Assembly (NCBI GenBank): GCA_907163375.1
Contig: CAJQUW010016852.1
Location: 124,001 to 188,000, forward strand
Length of the DNA: 64,000 nt
DNA from: Prostheceraeus crozeri
Taxonomy: Eukaryota; Platyhelminthes; Polycladida; Euryleptidae
Reading direction: 5' to 3'
The position numbers were made by a program, and so were the translations under genes. Every line of letters starts with the position of its first letter. The first letter of the stretch is position 1. The notes under the pieces are model-generated. The model was not told where the DNA came from, did no database searches, and saw only the letters and a program-made list of their open reading frames with translations. Shown here piece after piece: positions 9,092 to 18,453 of this stretch.

Positions 9092-9177
9092 AATTCAATG
9101 TTGTACTTATTCGGAGCTTTTCAACCGCCAGCGATGAATGATAGCTTGAAAGTGATTAAAGAGTACAAGCGCGTCTC

Positions 9178-9187
9178 TCTTATATAC
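9178..9187 (-). promoter_or_regulatory. TATA-box-like promoter of the 8720-9091 gene
   Basis: On the - strand the sequence reads GGTATATAAGAG, about 90 bases before the ATG at 9091. It is a close match to a eukaryotic TATA box at a workable distance. It is of interest because the same element encodes a TBP-like protein. A chance match is possible. Confidence 0.35.
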
Positions 9188-9240
9188 CTATTCACATGAG
9201 TCATCAATCAATGATGACGTGTCAATCCATGATTCGTCGT

Positions 9241-9519
9241 CTACAGCAACACTGCGGCACCTGCTACAACTTTCCCTAGTGGACTGTTGAGTACATTGTA
9301 AATGCTGTTTCCAATATCATTCAACATATTCAAAAAACCACCACCTCCACGCTGAACTAAGTTCCGCCTTTTCATATCACTGCTTCTTGGATTTGAAAAT
9401 TTTCTAATGCTGTTTAGAGAATCAGTACTCAATAAAGGCTTGTATATTGGGAGGCATTTGTTTATTGCAAAAGCCAAATCACGGATGAAATCATCAATTG
9501 AGTTTTGAATTAATTGCAC
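9241..9519 (-). CDS. Small glycine-stretch virion-type protein (element A)
   Basis: An open frame of 92 codons. The only internal ATG is at 9375, before KRRNLVQRGGGGFLNMLND. The RGGGGFL segment resembles an adenain cleavage site, and the C-terminal SPLGKVVAGAAVLL is hydrophobic, as in pVI/pX-type minor capsid peptides. The upstream half (DDFIRDLAFAINKCLPIYKP) is also helical, but its start would be non-ATG. Assignment as a minor virion protein is tentative. Confidence 0.35.
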   Translation of the reverse strand: MQLIQNSIDDFIRDLAFAINKCLPIYKPLLSTDSLNSIRKFSNPRSSDMKRRNLVQRGGGGFLNMLNDIGNSIYNVLNSPLGKVVAGAAVLL

Positions 9520-9632
9520 TTAAGTTTATTGTTTCGCATGCTGTTTAACTTTCGCAACGCCTTCTTAAACTGACTTGAAGGTCTAAAAGAACCATTCTTC
9601 CGAGAAAAAGATGCCTTTCGTTTTGCAGTCAT
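9510..9632 (-). CDS. Small basic 40-residue protein (element A)
   Basis: From the ATG at 9632 the frame reads TAKRKASFSRKNGSFRPSSQ followed by FKKALRKLNSMRNNK, strongly basic throughout. Its end overlaps the next frame (9241-9519) by ten bases. It could be a tiny core or nucleic-acid-binding peptide. The evidence is only the open frame, the charge and the tight packing. Confidence 0.35.
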   Translation of the reverse strand: MTAKRKASFSRKNGSFRPSSQFKKALRKLNSMRNNKLKCN

Positions 9633-9698
9633 TTTTATTGTGTTAAAAGCAAAGCATTTATGAAAATATACATTTTTGCTTACTTCCATGCAACAAAG

Positions 9699-10310
9699 TC
9701 AAACGGTAGCAGATGGTAGGTCGTAGTCATGAACATCACTCAAGGTCTGAGTCGTTGCAGTTATAAGCTGTTCTATATTACACATTAAATCCTTTGATGG
9801 AGGACAGCATGAACAGCATGGTTTTGAAGCGAAGACTTTTAAAAGATTAGCATAGTATGCTCTAAACTTGATTATGTCCCGCTCATCTTGCACTGCCACA
9901 TTGACGCTCATCGACAGGGGTCCGGTAAACATGTCCACCTTGAATTTACCACCATTTTCCTCATAGTGGCTAAATACGATTATATCATGCAAACAAGTCT
10001 TCAATTTCCGTGTTCTCATTTCACAATAGCAACGAGAACTCTGTGGAATAGCTTCCGTCAAACTCAGAGACTTGAACACTTCATCGAGCCAAAATCTTAG
10101 TACTCGCGTAAGGGCATTGGTCAATGTCCTCATAAAGAGTTTCTGAAGTTCAATATCATCTTCACAATGGTAGAATGTGACAATATCCTCCATCAGATCT
10201 ATGAGATCAGCTTTGTAACCAATAGCATCATTTGCAGAGTAGAAAATCTTGCTAGTAAACAGATTGTCTTTGTGAATAATTGAAACAGGAATGATCGTGG
10301 TAAATGGCAT
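9699..10310 (-). CDS. Unknown element A protein with Cys cluster (9.7-10.3 kb)
   Basis: 203 residues from an ATG. The N-terminal part is helical (LIDLMEDIVTFYHCEDDIEL, LFMRTLTNALTRVLRFWLDE). A CYCEM motif lies in the middle, and CCSCCPPSKDLMC near the end could bind metal. No family was recognised. A TATA-like stretch (GTATAAGG on the - strand, near 10,370) lies about 60 bases upstream of the ATG. Confidence 0.4.
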   Translation of the reverse strand: MPFTTIIPVSIIHKDNLFTSKIFYSANDAIGYKADLIDLMEDIVTFYHCEDDIELQKLFMRTLTNALTRVLRFWLDEVFKSLSLTEAIPQSSRCYCEMRTRKLKTCLHDIIVFSHYEENGGKFKVDMFTGPLSMSVNVAVQDERDIIKFRAYYANLLKVFASKPCCSCCPPSKDLMCNIEQLITATTQTLSDVHDYDLPSATV

Positions 10311-10420
10311 GTTTATTAATGTCTACAATCCTCAACAAGTATAGTTGTAATAGAGGTGTGATAACCTTATACACAAAAGCTGCACAATAGCAACGAATCA
10401 CAGACACGCATGATGACATA

Positions 10421-10665
10421 TCATGAACGATATACAGTGACTGTTGAAATTATTTCTTCATCACAAAGGGGACAAAATGTAGTTTCCAAGGGTATATAGC
10501 ATGTAGAACACATGACAAAATGAGAACATGGTAACAAGAGAAGGGATTTTTCCCGTTCAAAACACCTAATGCAGTTCCGTTCACATAATAATTCAAACGT
10601 CTCTATTTCTAATTTCTTTCTGAAGTCACTTTCATTGATAGAACATTTCGATAAATTAAATTGAA
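10421..10665 (-). pseudogene. IAP-type C-terminal RING finger (element A right end)
   Basis: A short open frame without an ATG has a clear RING: CIRCF, then LLLLPCSHFVMCSTC, then FCPLCDEEI, ending VTVYRS. The spacing and the final hydrophobic-x-S tail match the RING of inhibitor-of-apoptosis (IAP) proteins, which are ubiquitin ligases. The next frame upstream on the same strand (10,656-10,925) looks like a UBA domain, the usual IAP neighbour. No BIR domain was seen. The region is treated as part of a broken element. Confidence 0.6.
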
Positions 10666-10925
10666 GGTTTCACTTTTTTTATCTCCGTTTCAGACAGTTC
10701 CGATTTCATCCTCCTAATTTCACTGTCTTTATAATGTAGCATTGAGAAATCTTCTATCCAACTACGATCCAAATTAGCATTCATGGTATGCTCATCCAGA
10801 TCCATTAGTCGTTCAACTAAATCACCAGCTTTGATATTTTCATTTAGATATGTAACAGTTTCTATAGCCTTTAGCGAATAACCTAGGTTTCTTGCAACAA
10901 TCCATGAAATTGGGAAACTAGTCAT
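10656..10925 (-). pseudogene. UBA-like domain protein next to RING (element A)
   Basis: 89 residues from an ATG: SWIVARNLGYSLKAIETVTY, then NENIKAGDLVERLMDLDEH. A three-helix UBA layout with an LGYS (MGF/Y-like) loop and a trailing ERLMDLDEH resembles the UBA segment that precedes the RING in cellular and viral IAPs. UBA domains bind ubiquitin. It is the rightmost recognisable gene of element A. Confidence 0.45.
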
Positions 10926-10929
10926 CAGT

Positions 10930-11400
10930 ATTCACATCAACAAACAACTTTCACGTATTCATAACTTAACCTAGTTATGAAAATCAATACAATTGTCATC
11001 AATGGTCACAATTGTCGCATTTGAGCAAGCAGTCTCAAAACAAACATCTGTTTAAGTTCCGAAATAGATGTTCGCATCCCTATTCTAATTCACATACTCT
11101 AATTCAATTTCGGAACAAGCCGTTCCGATCCCAACACACAAGTAAGTGTACCGAATCATTAAGTATGATCTCAATTCGGCTATCAATCGGAACGCGGTTC
11201 CTATTTACATGTTCAAAACATGTTCCGATTGGTAATTCGAAACATGTTCCTATCCATGTTCGCATCCACTACCAGCGCGTCCGCAAAACTAACTACTATG
11301 TTGTTTGTATACTCATCGACCTCGTGAAGCTTCCAGAGACCTAAATTCTGTTGTTCTAAAATAGCAGGGGACGTTTGGCCCACGCTGTGTATTTACTCTC
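10930..11400. repeat. Repeat-rich probable right edge of element A
   Basis: Recurring short motifs (TGTTCCGAT, TGTTCGCATCC, ACATGTTCC) and a small palindrome, CGGAAC...GTTCCG at 11,111-11,127. This may be the terminal repeat zone of element A, but the partner end is outside the window. No gene is supported here. Confidence 0.3.
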
Positions 11401-12059
11401 ATCTATGATTCTAGAAGATATTTTAGATCACTTTTACTCTAATTTCTTATTTTTCCTGCATTTCTGAAGGGTAGATGCAACAGATAGTAGTAGAACCTTA
11501 TTCTACTGAAGTGATGTGGAGCGGCGGTTAATTTTCTAAACTGCCCATAATTCAATACACTCCTCTCTGCTCAGCTAATACTGCTACTACATGTATGATA
11601 TCAAAAAAAAATAGCATTGTAGATAGAATAATCAAATATTGAGTTGCATCCTCAGTTGAAACAGTTGAATCCTCAGTTGGAACAGACTTGAACAGCTGCC
11701 ATTTCAGACAATATCATGAATCATCTGCAGGCCCAGTTCATATTCGATGTAAACAAGGCATTATTCGATGTTGAGAGATGCAGACTAGGCCTGCTGATTC
11801 ACTGCAAACTGTAGATAAAAATGGAGTCATCGCTGAGGTTCGAGACGACTTTATGACGGTTTCTACAGAAGAAAACAAAAGTTCCGTAGTTGATTTCTGT
11901 AGAATCCCGCTCATTGCTCTCTCTGCATCGAGACAGGGAAATCAGATGTGGCACGGTTCTTAAAAATTTGGCAGGACGACGGAACTTCAATACATCAAAA
12001 GCAGTGCGCGCTTGATGTTGTGTCGAAGCACTGAGATTCACGTCTTTTAATCGATGTTG
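11401..12059. other. Non-coding stretch
   Basis: No supported gene. A two-copy direct repeat of about 22 bases (CCTCAGTTGRAACAG core) lies at 11,642-11,688. The open frames here look random. Confidence 0.4.
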
Positions 12060-12270
12060 GAGCTGCGAAGTGTGACGATATTTTTCCGATTGAAAGTGCT
12101 TGGAATAGGTTGTATAAGGTACCTACATGTACTTGATGTCACTTGAAAGAAACTTGCATACTCTGGAAGAATTGAAACAAGAAATACGGAAATTCTGGCG
12201 CTCTGTTACAAGACGCGATTACAGAAGATTGATCCAGTCTTCACCTCCAAAGATATTATGTAGTCATTCT
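12060..12270 (+). pseudogene. Tc1/mariner-type transposase C-terminal remnant
   Basis: One frame reads DIFPIESAWNRLYK, which resembles the NPIEHVWD motif holding the third catalytic residue. Another reads LHTLEELKQEIRKFWRSVTR followed by DYRRLIQSSP, which resembles the EELKxxIxxxWxxI...LIxSMP tail of Tc1/mariner transposases. The two lie in different frames and no further transposase was found, so this is a short, old fragment with at least one frameshift. Confidence 0.5.
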
Positions 12271-12539
12271 TAACAATAAAGGAAGACTTCGCTATGAACA
12301 TTAACAAGCAAGATCACTAGTGAAGAATTGGAAGTCACTTTTCTTATTCAGTCACTATCTAGTTTTTTAGCTTTCGAGTTATCGTGTTTGTATGCACATG
12401 ATACCCTCATTTTCAACTTCAATCATGGTTATGTTGACTATGTTATTAGATATGTGTATTGGCTTCAAAACAATACCTTATTTGTTCATTTCTGTCTGGT
12501 AATTAGAAAGTTATGGCACTCTACATTTTAGTCACATTT

Positions 12540-12820
12540 TTATGCCGCTCTCTGTACGTTTAGAGCCATAATTTTTGAAATGGAATGTTTTCAGATCACT
12601 TCTTATCATGTTCATGAACATATGTCTATGAAGCTAAATACTTGCAGATTTGGCAAGCCTTCTGCTGTCTCTAAACACCGACATGTTGGCCGACTTTATC
12701 CACATTGAACCGCATTCTCGCATACATCGCCGATCGCAATCATGATAAATATCACATACACACATGATAGAAAATGACCGAAAAACATATCTAGCCGAAA
12801 ATTATGGCTCTAGACTTATA
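12540..12820. repeat. Short inverted repeat pair, possible MITE
   Basis: TTTAGAGCCATAATTTTTGA near 12,563 is matched in reverse by AAAATTATGGCTCTAGA near 12,799. The arms are about 15 bp and about 230 bp apart. No target duplication could be fixed. Confidence 0.3.
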
Positions 12821-12827
12821 CCGTTCA

Positions 12828-13030
12828 TTTGATAAGAGAAAACATAGAAAGATTCATTTTGACAAAACTGCAATCTGCGTCCCATTTTATTTTTACATGT
12901 GGTTTTCTTTGATCCTGGCTGACAAGAAGATGAACTAACTAGAACTCGACAGACGCTCCGATTCACATTAGGCATAGTGTGTACATCATTCTGTGAAAGT
13001 CTCATTTTTGTCTTCATTCCCTGCAGAAGC
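12828..13030. repeat. Dispersed repeat, copy 1 (partner at 44,129-44,330)
   Basis: Shared blocks in the same order include GAGAAAACATAGAAA, TTTCTTTGA, GACAGACGC versus GGCAGACTC, and CATCATTCTGTGAAAGTC versus CATCATTCTGTAAAAGTC. This is an old interspersed family without recognised coding capacity. Confidence 0.45.
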
Positions 13031-13870
13031 TCTTTCTGGCTGCCGGTTTATCAAAGGCGTTCGACCGTCTACTCAGTGACCGTATTATACGGAGACTTGT
13101 TGAGTGAATATTTATCTTGTTATTTTATCAATATTTGTGATTATTTGACTTATCGTATTCAATTTGTACCTGCTGGATGCTAAAGAAGTTCAGTAGAAAA
13201 TGTGACATCAAGGCACTGCAGGGACTTGTCATTGGTCCCTATTTGCTTTCCATTACTTTTACGTTCACTGTCTGTTGTAAATCCCTGCACACTTGTTAAA
13301 GCATGCAGATGATCAACTTTATGATTTCTGATATTCATGGGCTCGAGGCATCGTCAAGCGAGCACACTTTGCATAAGCATAGCAACATTTTTAATTTGTC
13401 TTCGAAAATCAGTCTGGATATTGATGAACTGAAATGCGAATATCTTGTTACATGAAAATCGACACTATGTGAAGCCGTTTACATTCCTAGTATTGAAAAT
13501 GTGCAATCACTAGGAACACTAGGTGTTGCTTGTTTTTCTGCACTATAAATCGCTGGATACGAAAATTACATACAAACATGTACCAAAATCACATGCAATT
13601 TGAAACTAACATTTGATGCGAAATTCTCGTGTGTTTACAGAGATCTGGTATGTTCTTCATACGACAGCTCACTTACTTTCGTATGTGATTGGTATGTAGA
13701 GATACAAACTATTCTTTTCTATGTTTGGCTGTTTTACAATGAAATACGAGTTGTTGGTATGCTCTAAAAATTGAGAAACCCTAATCAAAGTTAGATCTTG
13801 GAAATGCATATACTGCCTTAGTTCGTTCGGTAATAGAATATTGTGTGCCAATAATTATTATTAGAATTTC
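13020..13870 (+). pseudogene. LINE reverse transcriptase remnant 1 (CR1/Jockey-like)
   Basis: Pieces of the RT palm appear in order but in different frames. LSKAFDRLLSDRIIRRL corresponds to the DLSKAFD motif A. LVIGPYLLSIT corresponds to the QGSVLGPLLF motif. HADDQLY corresponds to the YADDT catalytic motif. VRSVIEYCVP corresponds to the later IRPxLEYxxPV segment. Multiple frame changes show a long-dead copy. Confidence 0.55.
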
Positions 13871-15836
13871 AACAAATGATTGAGTCGTTGTTTGCGTTTC
13901 AACAACTGATTGAGCCAACTGTTAGCATTTTTGCCTGATACAGTATTTTTGAACGTCGGAAATAACAAAAGTGTTGATATTGAAATCAGAATTCCTTTCA
14001 TCAGAAACTGTCACTCCTCTGCCTTGACACTTATTTTTTACTTAAGGACCGATTTTGAGCAGAAGAAAGGTGCCCAAACGGGACCGCCTAGGCTTCGTGT
14101 GTGAAAAGTTAGAAAACATTACATTATTCAAATTGCAGTCCAAGGTTTGTTTGCGTTGCGTTGTGTTGACGACAAAGTTGTTGTCATGAGATAAACTGAA
14201 TTGAATGGTGCGTCTTTAACACCAAATCTTACCAGATGTCGAATTAAACAATAAATTAAAAGAAATGCAAAACTGGCATTCTCGACGCGTCGGTGAAGAG
14301 GAGTAATAATGGCTCTATACTGTACTATCAAACTCAGAAGGCGCAGGACGCCGAAGGCCCGTCACGGTTTTACTGAAGTAAGCTTTATATCATTTCGAGA
14401 CCAAAATTCTCTTTCCCGAGAGTTGGACATCATGAATTGTTGTATTGAAAACGGTAAACTATCCCGTTGCCTGGTCAATGGTGAATGATGACTCTATTCA
14501 AACAAGTGTTCATAGGACGAAGGTCTATTCAGGAACAAACATTACGTTTAGCAATTATCCATAAGAGAAATTGTATTCATACTCTACTTCAGTGAACAAT
14601 AACTCACTGCATTATTGAAGAGAATAAAAACAATGAAATCAAATTTCTTTCCCGACTATCCGAAACAATATCTATCCAGAACAGTGGAGTTGCGTGCTGT
14701 CAGACCATCCGCCTTCGCAACATAATGGATTCCCATTTCTGCAGCAGGCAGCATGAATAGTATATTAATTGACGCTATCATACTTTTAATGAATTTCGAA
14801 GCTTAATATGTACAAGTACATGAGAGTGGGACGAAAGTTAAGAAACAAAGAAATCAAATTGCAAATTAGAGTACATTCAAAGGTCATCACGCATAGCATC
14901 ACACATAAGCAGCATTAGAATAAAGAATTACTTTTAGAACAAATCGATCCCATTCGTTGCATCATTTTCATTGCAGGAGTAGTGATAAACATCGTAGTGA
15001 CAAGCATCGCGTGAGAAATATCGGTACAAAAGTTGGGGCAAAACTGCAGAGACTGGTAAATGCAAAGAATGGCCATGACTGCAGCCTGGTGTTACTCACC
15101 TCGGCTTGGATGATCAAAGACCTAAGTCGAATATCTCAAAGCAGCAAACTATCTAACGTACTCACCAGTACCTTACTTACCAAGTACTGGGGATTTGTAA
15201 AACAAACAACAGAGACTCTTTTGTAGTCAGGCAAGCGGGTCGGGTCTGCGCGAGTCTACCTGTGGGTCCTGTACCCGTGTCCAACTCTGGACTCAGCTTC
15301 CATGCACAGTTTGCATTGGCTATTGTCACTGCACTTTTAGGCTTATTTCTTGAATGATTTGTGGGACATAACTCTGATATTTTCTACTGGATTATTTCTT
15401 ACTTTTGATAGTGTGACGGAATTGTATTCATTCATCTCTTTAACTGCAAATCGATTACCTATTAATCAACTTTGTGTTATCCCAGCTTTTCCTTTCCATT
15501 CATTTTGATATTTTTTATTGCGTTGTGAAAAGTAAACATTCTAAACAAGCTAAATGTTATTGACATGGTCCACTTCATTTTATTTCAGAATTTCTACATC
15601 ATTGTTCCTTCAGGAAAAACCTTTGTACGCCTATATAAATTCATCAATTAGAATATATGAAGCATAACGGGTTACAATCAAAAAGTCACATGAAGATTCT
15701 TTGAGTCACTTTGGACGTAAACTTGGGATTCTGACGGCATGTTGAATCACTCAGGTGAAAGTCAGCATCAAGACTTCATGCCCTTCGCATGCTTTGACCT
15801 AACAGAACAGTCAACGAACTCCAAACTCGTTCTTTT
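13871..15836. other. Gene-poor stretch, nothing recognised
   Basis: Only short random open frames. No protein motif, terminal repeat or RNA gene was identified. A GGGTCGGGT-rich spot lies near 15,235. Confidence 0.4.
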
Positions 15837-16590
15837 GTGCGTTCAATAATAATATACGCTTGTCCTGCATTTTGTGGCATCAACAACAGTCTCGAACAAC
15901 GTTTGGAGCGCATTGATAATTCGGGCACATCGCATCATTTTCTTTGGAGAGACTTGTCATTCCTGTCTTTGTTCCCCCAATTGTCTATCAACCAGGGGCG
16001 ACCGCACAGAAACAATGTTAGATAGTGCGTTGCTAGTGAAAAGGCAATTTCAATGGGTAAATCTTGCAGTACTGTTGGAGAATTGTAGCCTAAAAGTGTT
16101 TCTGTGTCGCCCCAGAAGAATGTCAATATCAAAGAAACTTTTTTCGCAAATTGTACCCACTGACTCCTCAGATACTACATCGCACAGAAAGTACCGATCC
16201 CTTTATACACGCACGTTCAACCGGTCCCGTTCATTCTTTGAACCCTGGGATGAAGAACTGGTCCCTTGGATACTCAGTTAGAATATAAGGTACAGCTGTG
16301 ATCATGAGCTTCGTGTGATTGTTGTCTACAGACAAATGACGAGCAATTGTCTAATTCTGAGGCTGTGAATGTTCTACAAGTCAGATAAGAGGAATTTCAC
16401 ACACTCAACGCTTTTGCAGCGGTAGTGAAACTGCCCGTAAGCAAGAAAAGATCGTTGACGATGCAACTCTCCTGGGTGTCAACAACAGAAAGGTGGGGGG
16501 GGGAGAATAGAAGTACCGATGTTGTGTATATTGAAGGCAGATTTGTATCGCATGTTTTTCAATCGATGATAATAAACCACTACTACTACA
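15837..16590 (+). pseudogene. LINE remnant 2, RT C-terminal end with 3' tail
   Basis: ACPAFCGINNSLEQRLERID matches the EYASPVFxGLNKxxxxKLxxV segment after the RT palm, which is also seen in the LINE at 59,790-61,970. RRMSISKKLFSQI and the Arg/Phe-rich RSLYTRTFNRSRSFF follow in another frame, as in the tail of CR1/Jockey ORF2. The element appears to end near 16,590 in AATAAACCACTACTACTAC, a CTA-type microsatellite tail like that of the other copy. Confidence 0.45.
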
Positions 16591-17052
16591 ATTGATAGCG
16601 GCCTGAATAATGTTGTCAAGCACAGCACATTTTATGCTATGTAAAGCATTTTCAGCAAAAATGTATTCAGTCATTTATTGAACGTTTTGCTATAGCGCTT
16701 TGCGTATCCCCTGCTGAAAGTAATCGCGGTTGTAGTTCCATATAATAGATATCACTTGTACTTCGCAACAACAAACGGAATCGGCACTTCTTGTCGGAGT
16801 TGGAGTCGAAATAAATACCACACCCGCAGTCGGAGCCGGAAAATCTTTCCATAAATTTCTCCCAACTCTGCATCTGTAGAAAGACTGAAAGTAGCCTCTC
16901 ATAAATTTCGACGAAATAAAAAGATGAAGTAGCTCTTCGATTTAAAAAGATGCTCGAGGAAGGCGATAAAATGTGCCATTGATGATGTGCTTTGAGTCAT
17001 GAAATATTTCAAATTGCAAATAATATTCTTGAAAAGTACAAAAGAGAAATTA

Positions 17053-17571
17053 GACCGCTGTACACAGGAAAAGGCGTCTTCCAACTTCCATGTCACTCGC
17101 CTTTTTGCACATTTATCATAAGGCGCCTTCCATAAGGCGTGAAGAGACGATTTTCATCTGCCGTCTTCCGCTTCCATCTTTCACCTACCGCAGTCATAAT
17201 AGGTAAATCCATTTCCGATTCAGTCAACGTTGTTTTTTTACTATTAACCGTTGCTATGACTACTGTCTAAGCGCTTATATTCCTCATCCTTGTCCTCGTC
17301 CGAAATGGTGACCAAAGAGCTGTTTCCTGATACGTTGCTTCTCTTTGTAAATCAAAGTTTCCTATATCTTCCCTGACGTCACTTCACGTTGTTCTGATTT
17401 TAGGACAGTGTCGCGGCTGATTGATGACGCCTGATGGAAATGAGCTTCATCAGCCGCACAATTTTATGTCTCATGTGCAATGGACGACGCCTTATGACTT
17501 CTCCCATGTGACAGCGTGATGGACAATGGAAGATGACTTACGTCTCAGACTTTTTCTGTGTGACAGCGGCC
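17053..17571. mobile_element. PIF/Harbinger-type MITE with TTA target duplication
   Basis: A 519-bp segment with inverted ends: GACCGCTGTACACAG on the left matches GGCCGCTGTCACACAG read back from the right, continuing into a second shared block with CTTCCA and GTCAC. Both sides are flanked by TTA (17,050-17,052 and 17,572-17,574). A three-base TWA duplication is the hallmark of PIF/Harbinger. No transposase is present, so it is non-autonomous. Confidence 0.6.
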
Positions 17572-17613
17572 TTAGACTTTAATGCATCAATCTCAATGAA
17601 TTCGATTCAATGC

Positions 17614-17682
17614 TTGTTTATGTTAGAGGAAATCCCTGAGACCCGATGTACTTCCTTAGGGATTTCCTCTAACATAAACAAA
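17614..17682. repeat. Long stem-loop, about 23-24 bp stem
   Basis: TTGTTTATGTTAGAGGAAAT and its continuation CCCT pair with the reverse sequence at 17,658-17,682, across a loop of about 20 bases. The surrounding ATTCGATTCAATG blocks are also repeated directly on both sides (near 17,601 and 17,730), which suggests a small mobile or foldback element just outside element B. Confidence 0.55.
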
Positions 17683-17875
17683 CAATAAACAAACAATGCA
17701 TCATGTCAATCCCTTATTTTCAACAATTCGATTCAATGTTTTTAAAGAAAATGTTTCTGCCAATTGATGCGACTGCTCAAATTGTAAAATTCACACAATC
17801 TCATTTCTGTTAGACCAACACAATAGTTAACGATTTGTATCATGTGCAACCGAAGTGACAACGTACACCCTCGAT

Positions 17876-18453
17876 AGTAATGGGCAAAAGACCGTTCCAG
17901 GACACCATAAAATTCAAAAAAATAGTATCTTTAAAAACGACATAAATTCATGAATTTGAACCCTTTTTCAGGTTTTTAAGACCTAAATACATGAATTTAG
18001 TCCATTCAAAAAGTACCATTTTTTCAAAAATGGTACTTTTTAAAAACGACATAAATTCATGAATTTGAACCCTTTTTCAGGTTATGAAGACCTAAATTCA
18101 TGAATTTATGACGTTTTTAAAAATACCCAATTTTTCAAATTTTTCAAAATCTCAAATTTGTGATTATGACATTTTTCATTGCTTAAATCATGACCATTCC
18201 AGGACACCGAAAAAATCAGAAAAGTTAAGAATCTCAAATTTGAGATTAAGATCATTTTTTACTTTGAAAATCATGACCGTTGCAGGACACTGAAAAAATC
18301 ATAAAAGTTAGGAATCTCAAAATTTGAGAATTACAACTTTCACCCCCGCCAAAATCATGACCGTTCTAGGACACCGAAAATTAGTATTTTTAAAAACGTC
18401 TTTTAAATCCATTTTTCAGGTTTTTAAAATATATCATGTGACTAAAAATATTT
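17876..18453 (+). repeat. Element B left terminal inverted repeat
   Basis: About 578 bp, matching 35,600-36,179 in inverse orientation. The outer part is almost identical. The inner part differs by the number and order of sub-repeats built around GACCGTTCCAGGACACCG (near 17,890, 18,188, 18,268 and 18,358). It contains AATTCATGAATT palindromes and a foldback around AAAAAGTACCATTTTTTC. Such ends are bound by integrase and serve as protein-primed replication origins in this family. Confidence 0.92.

Larger units (their letters stand above)
1..11000. mobile_element. Polinton/adintovirus-like element A (right-hand part, fossil)
   Basis: The gene set (PolB tail, adenain-type protease, double jelly-roll capsid, basic core protein, penton-like protein, chromodomain integrase, packaging ATPase) is that of Polinton/Maverick elements, and the capsid resembles the adintovirus type. 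The left end lies outside the window. The right end is not defined and is probably between 10,930 and 11,400. Base composition is much less AT-rich than in element B and the capsid types differ, so the two elements are separate lineages. Several genes lie in more than one open frame. By eye there are about eight breaks, so this is an old fossil. Confidence 0.85.

Noticed and set aside
15836-16132. A host gene in the overlapping frames here
   Set aside because: The readable segments match the tail of LINE reverse transcriptases, so a degraded LINE is the better explanation.
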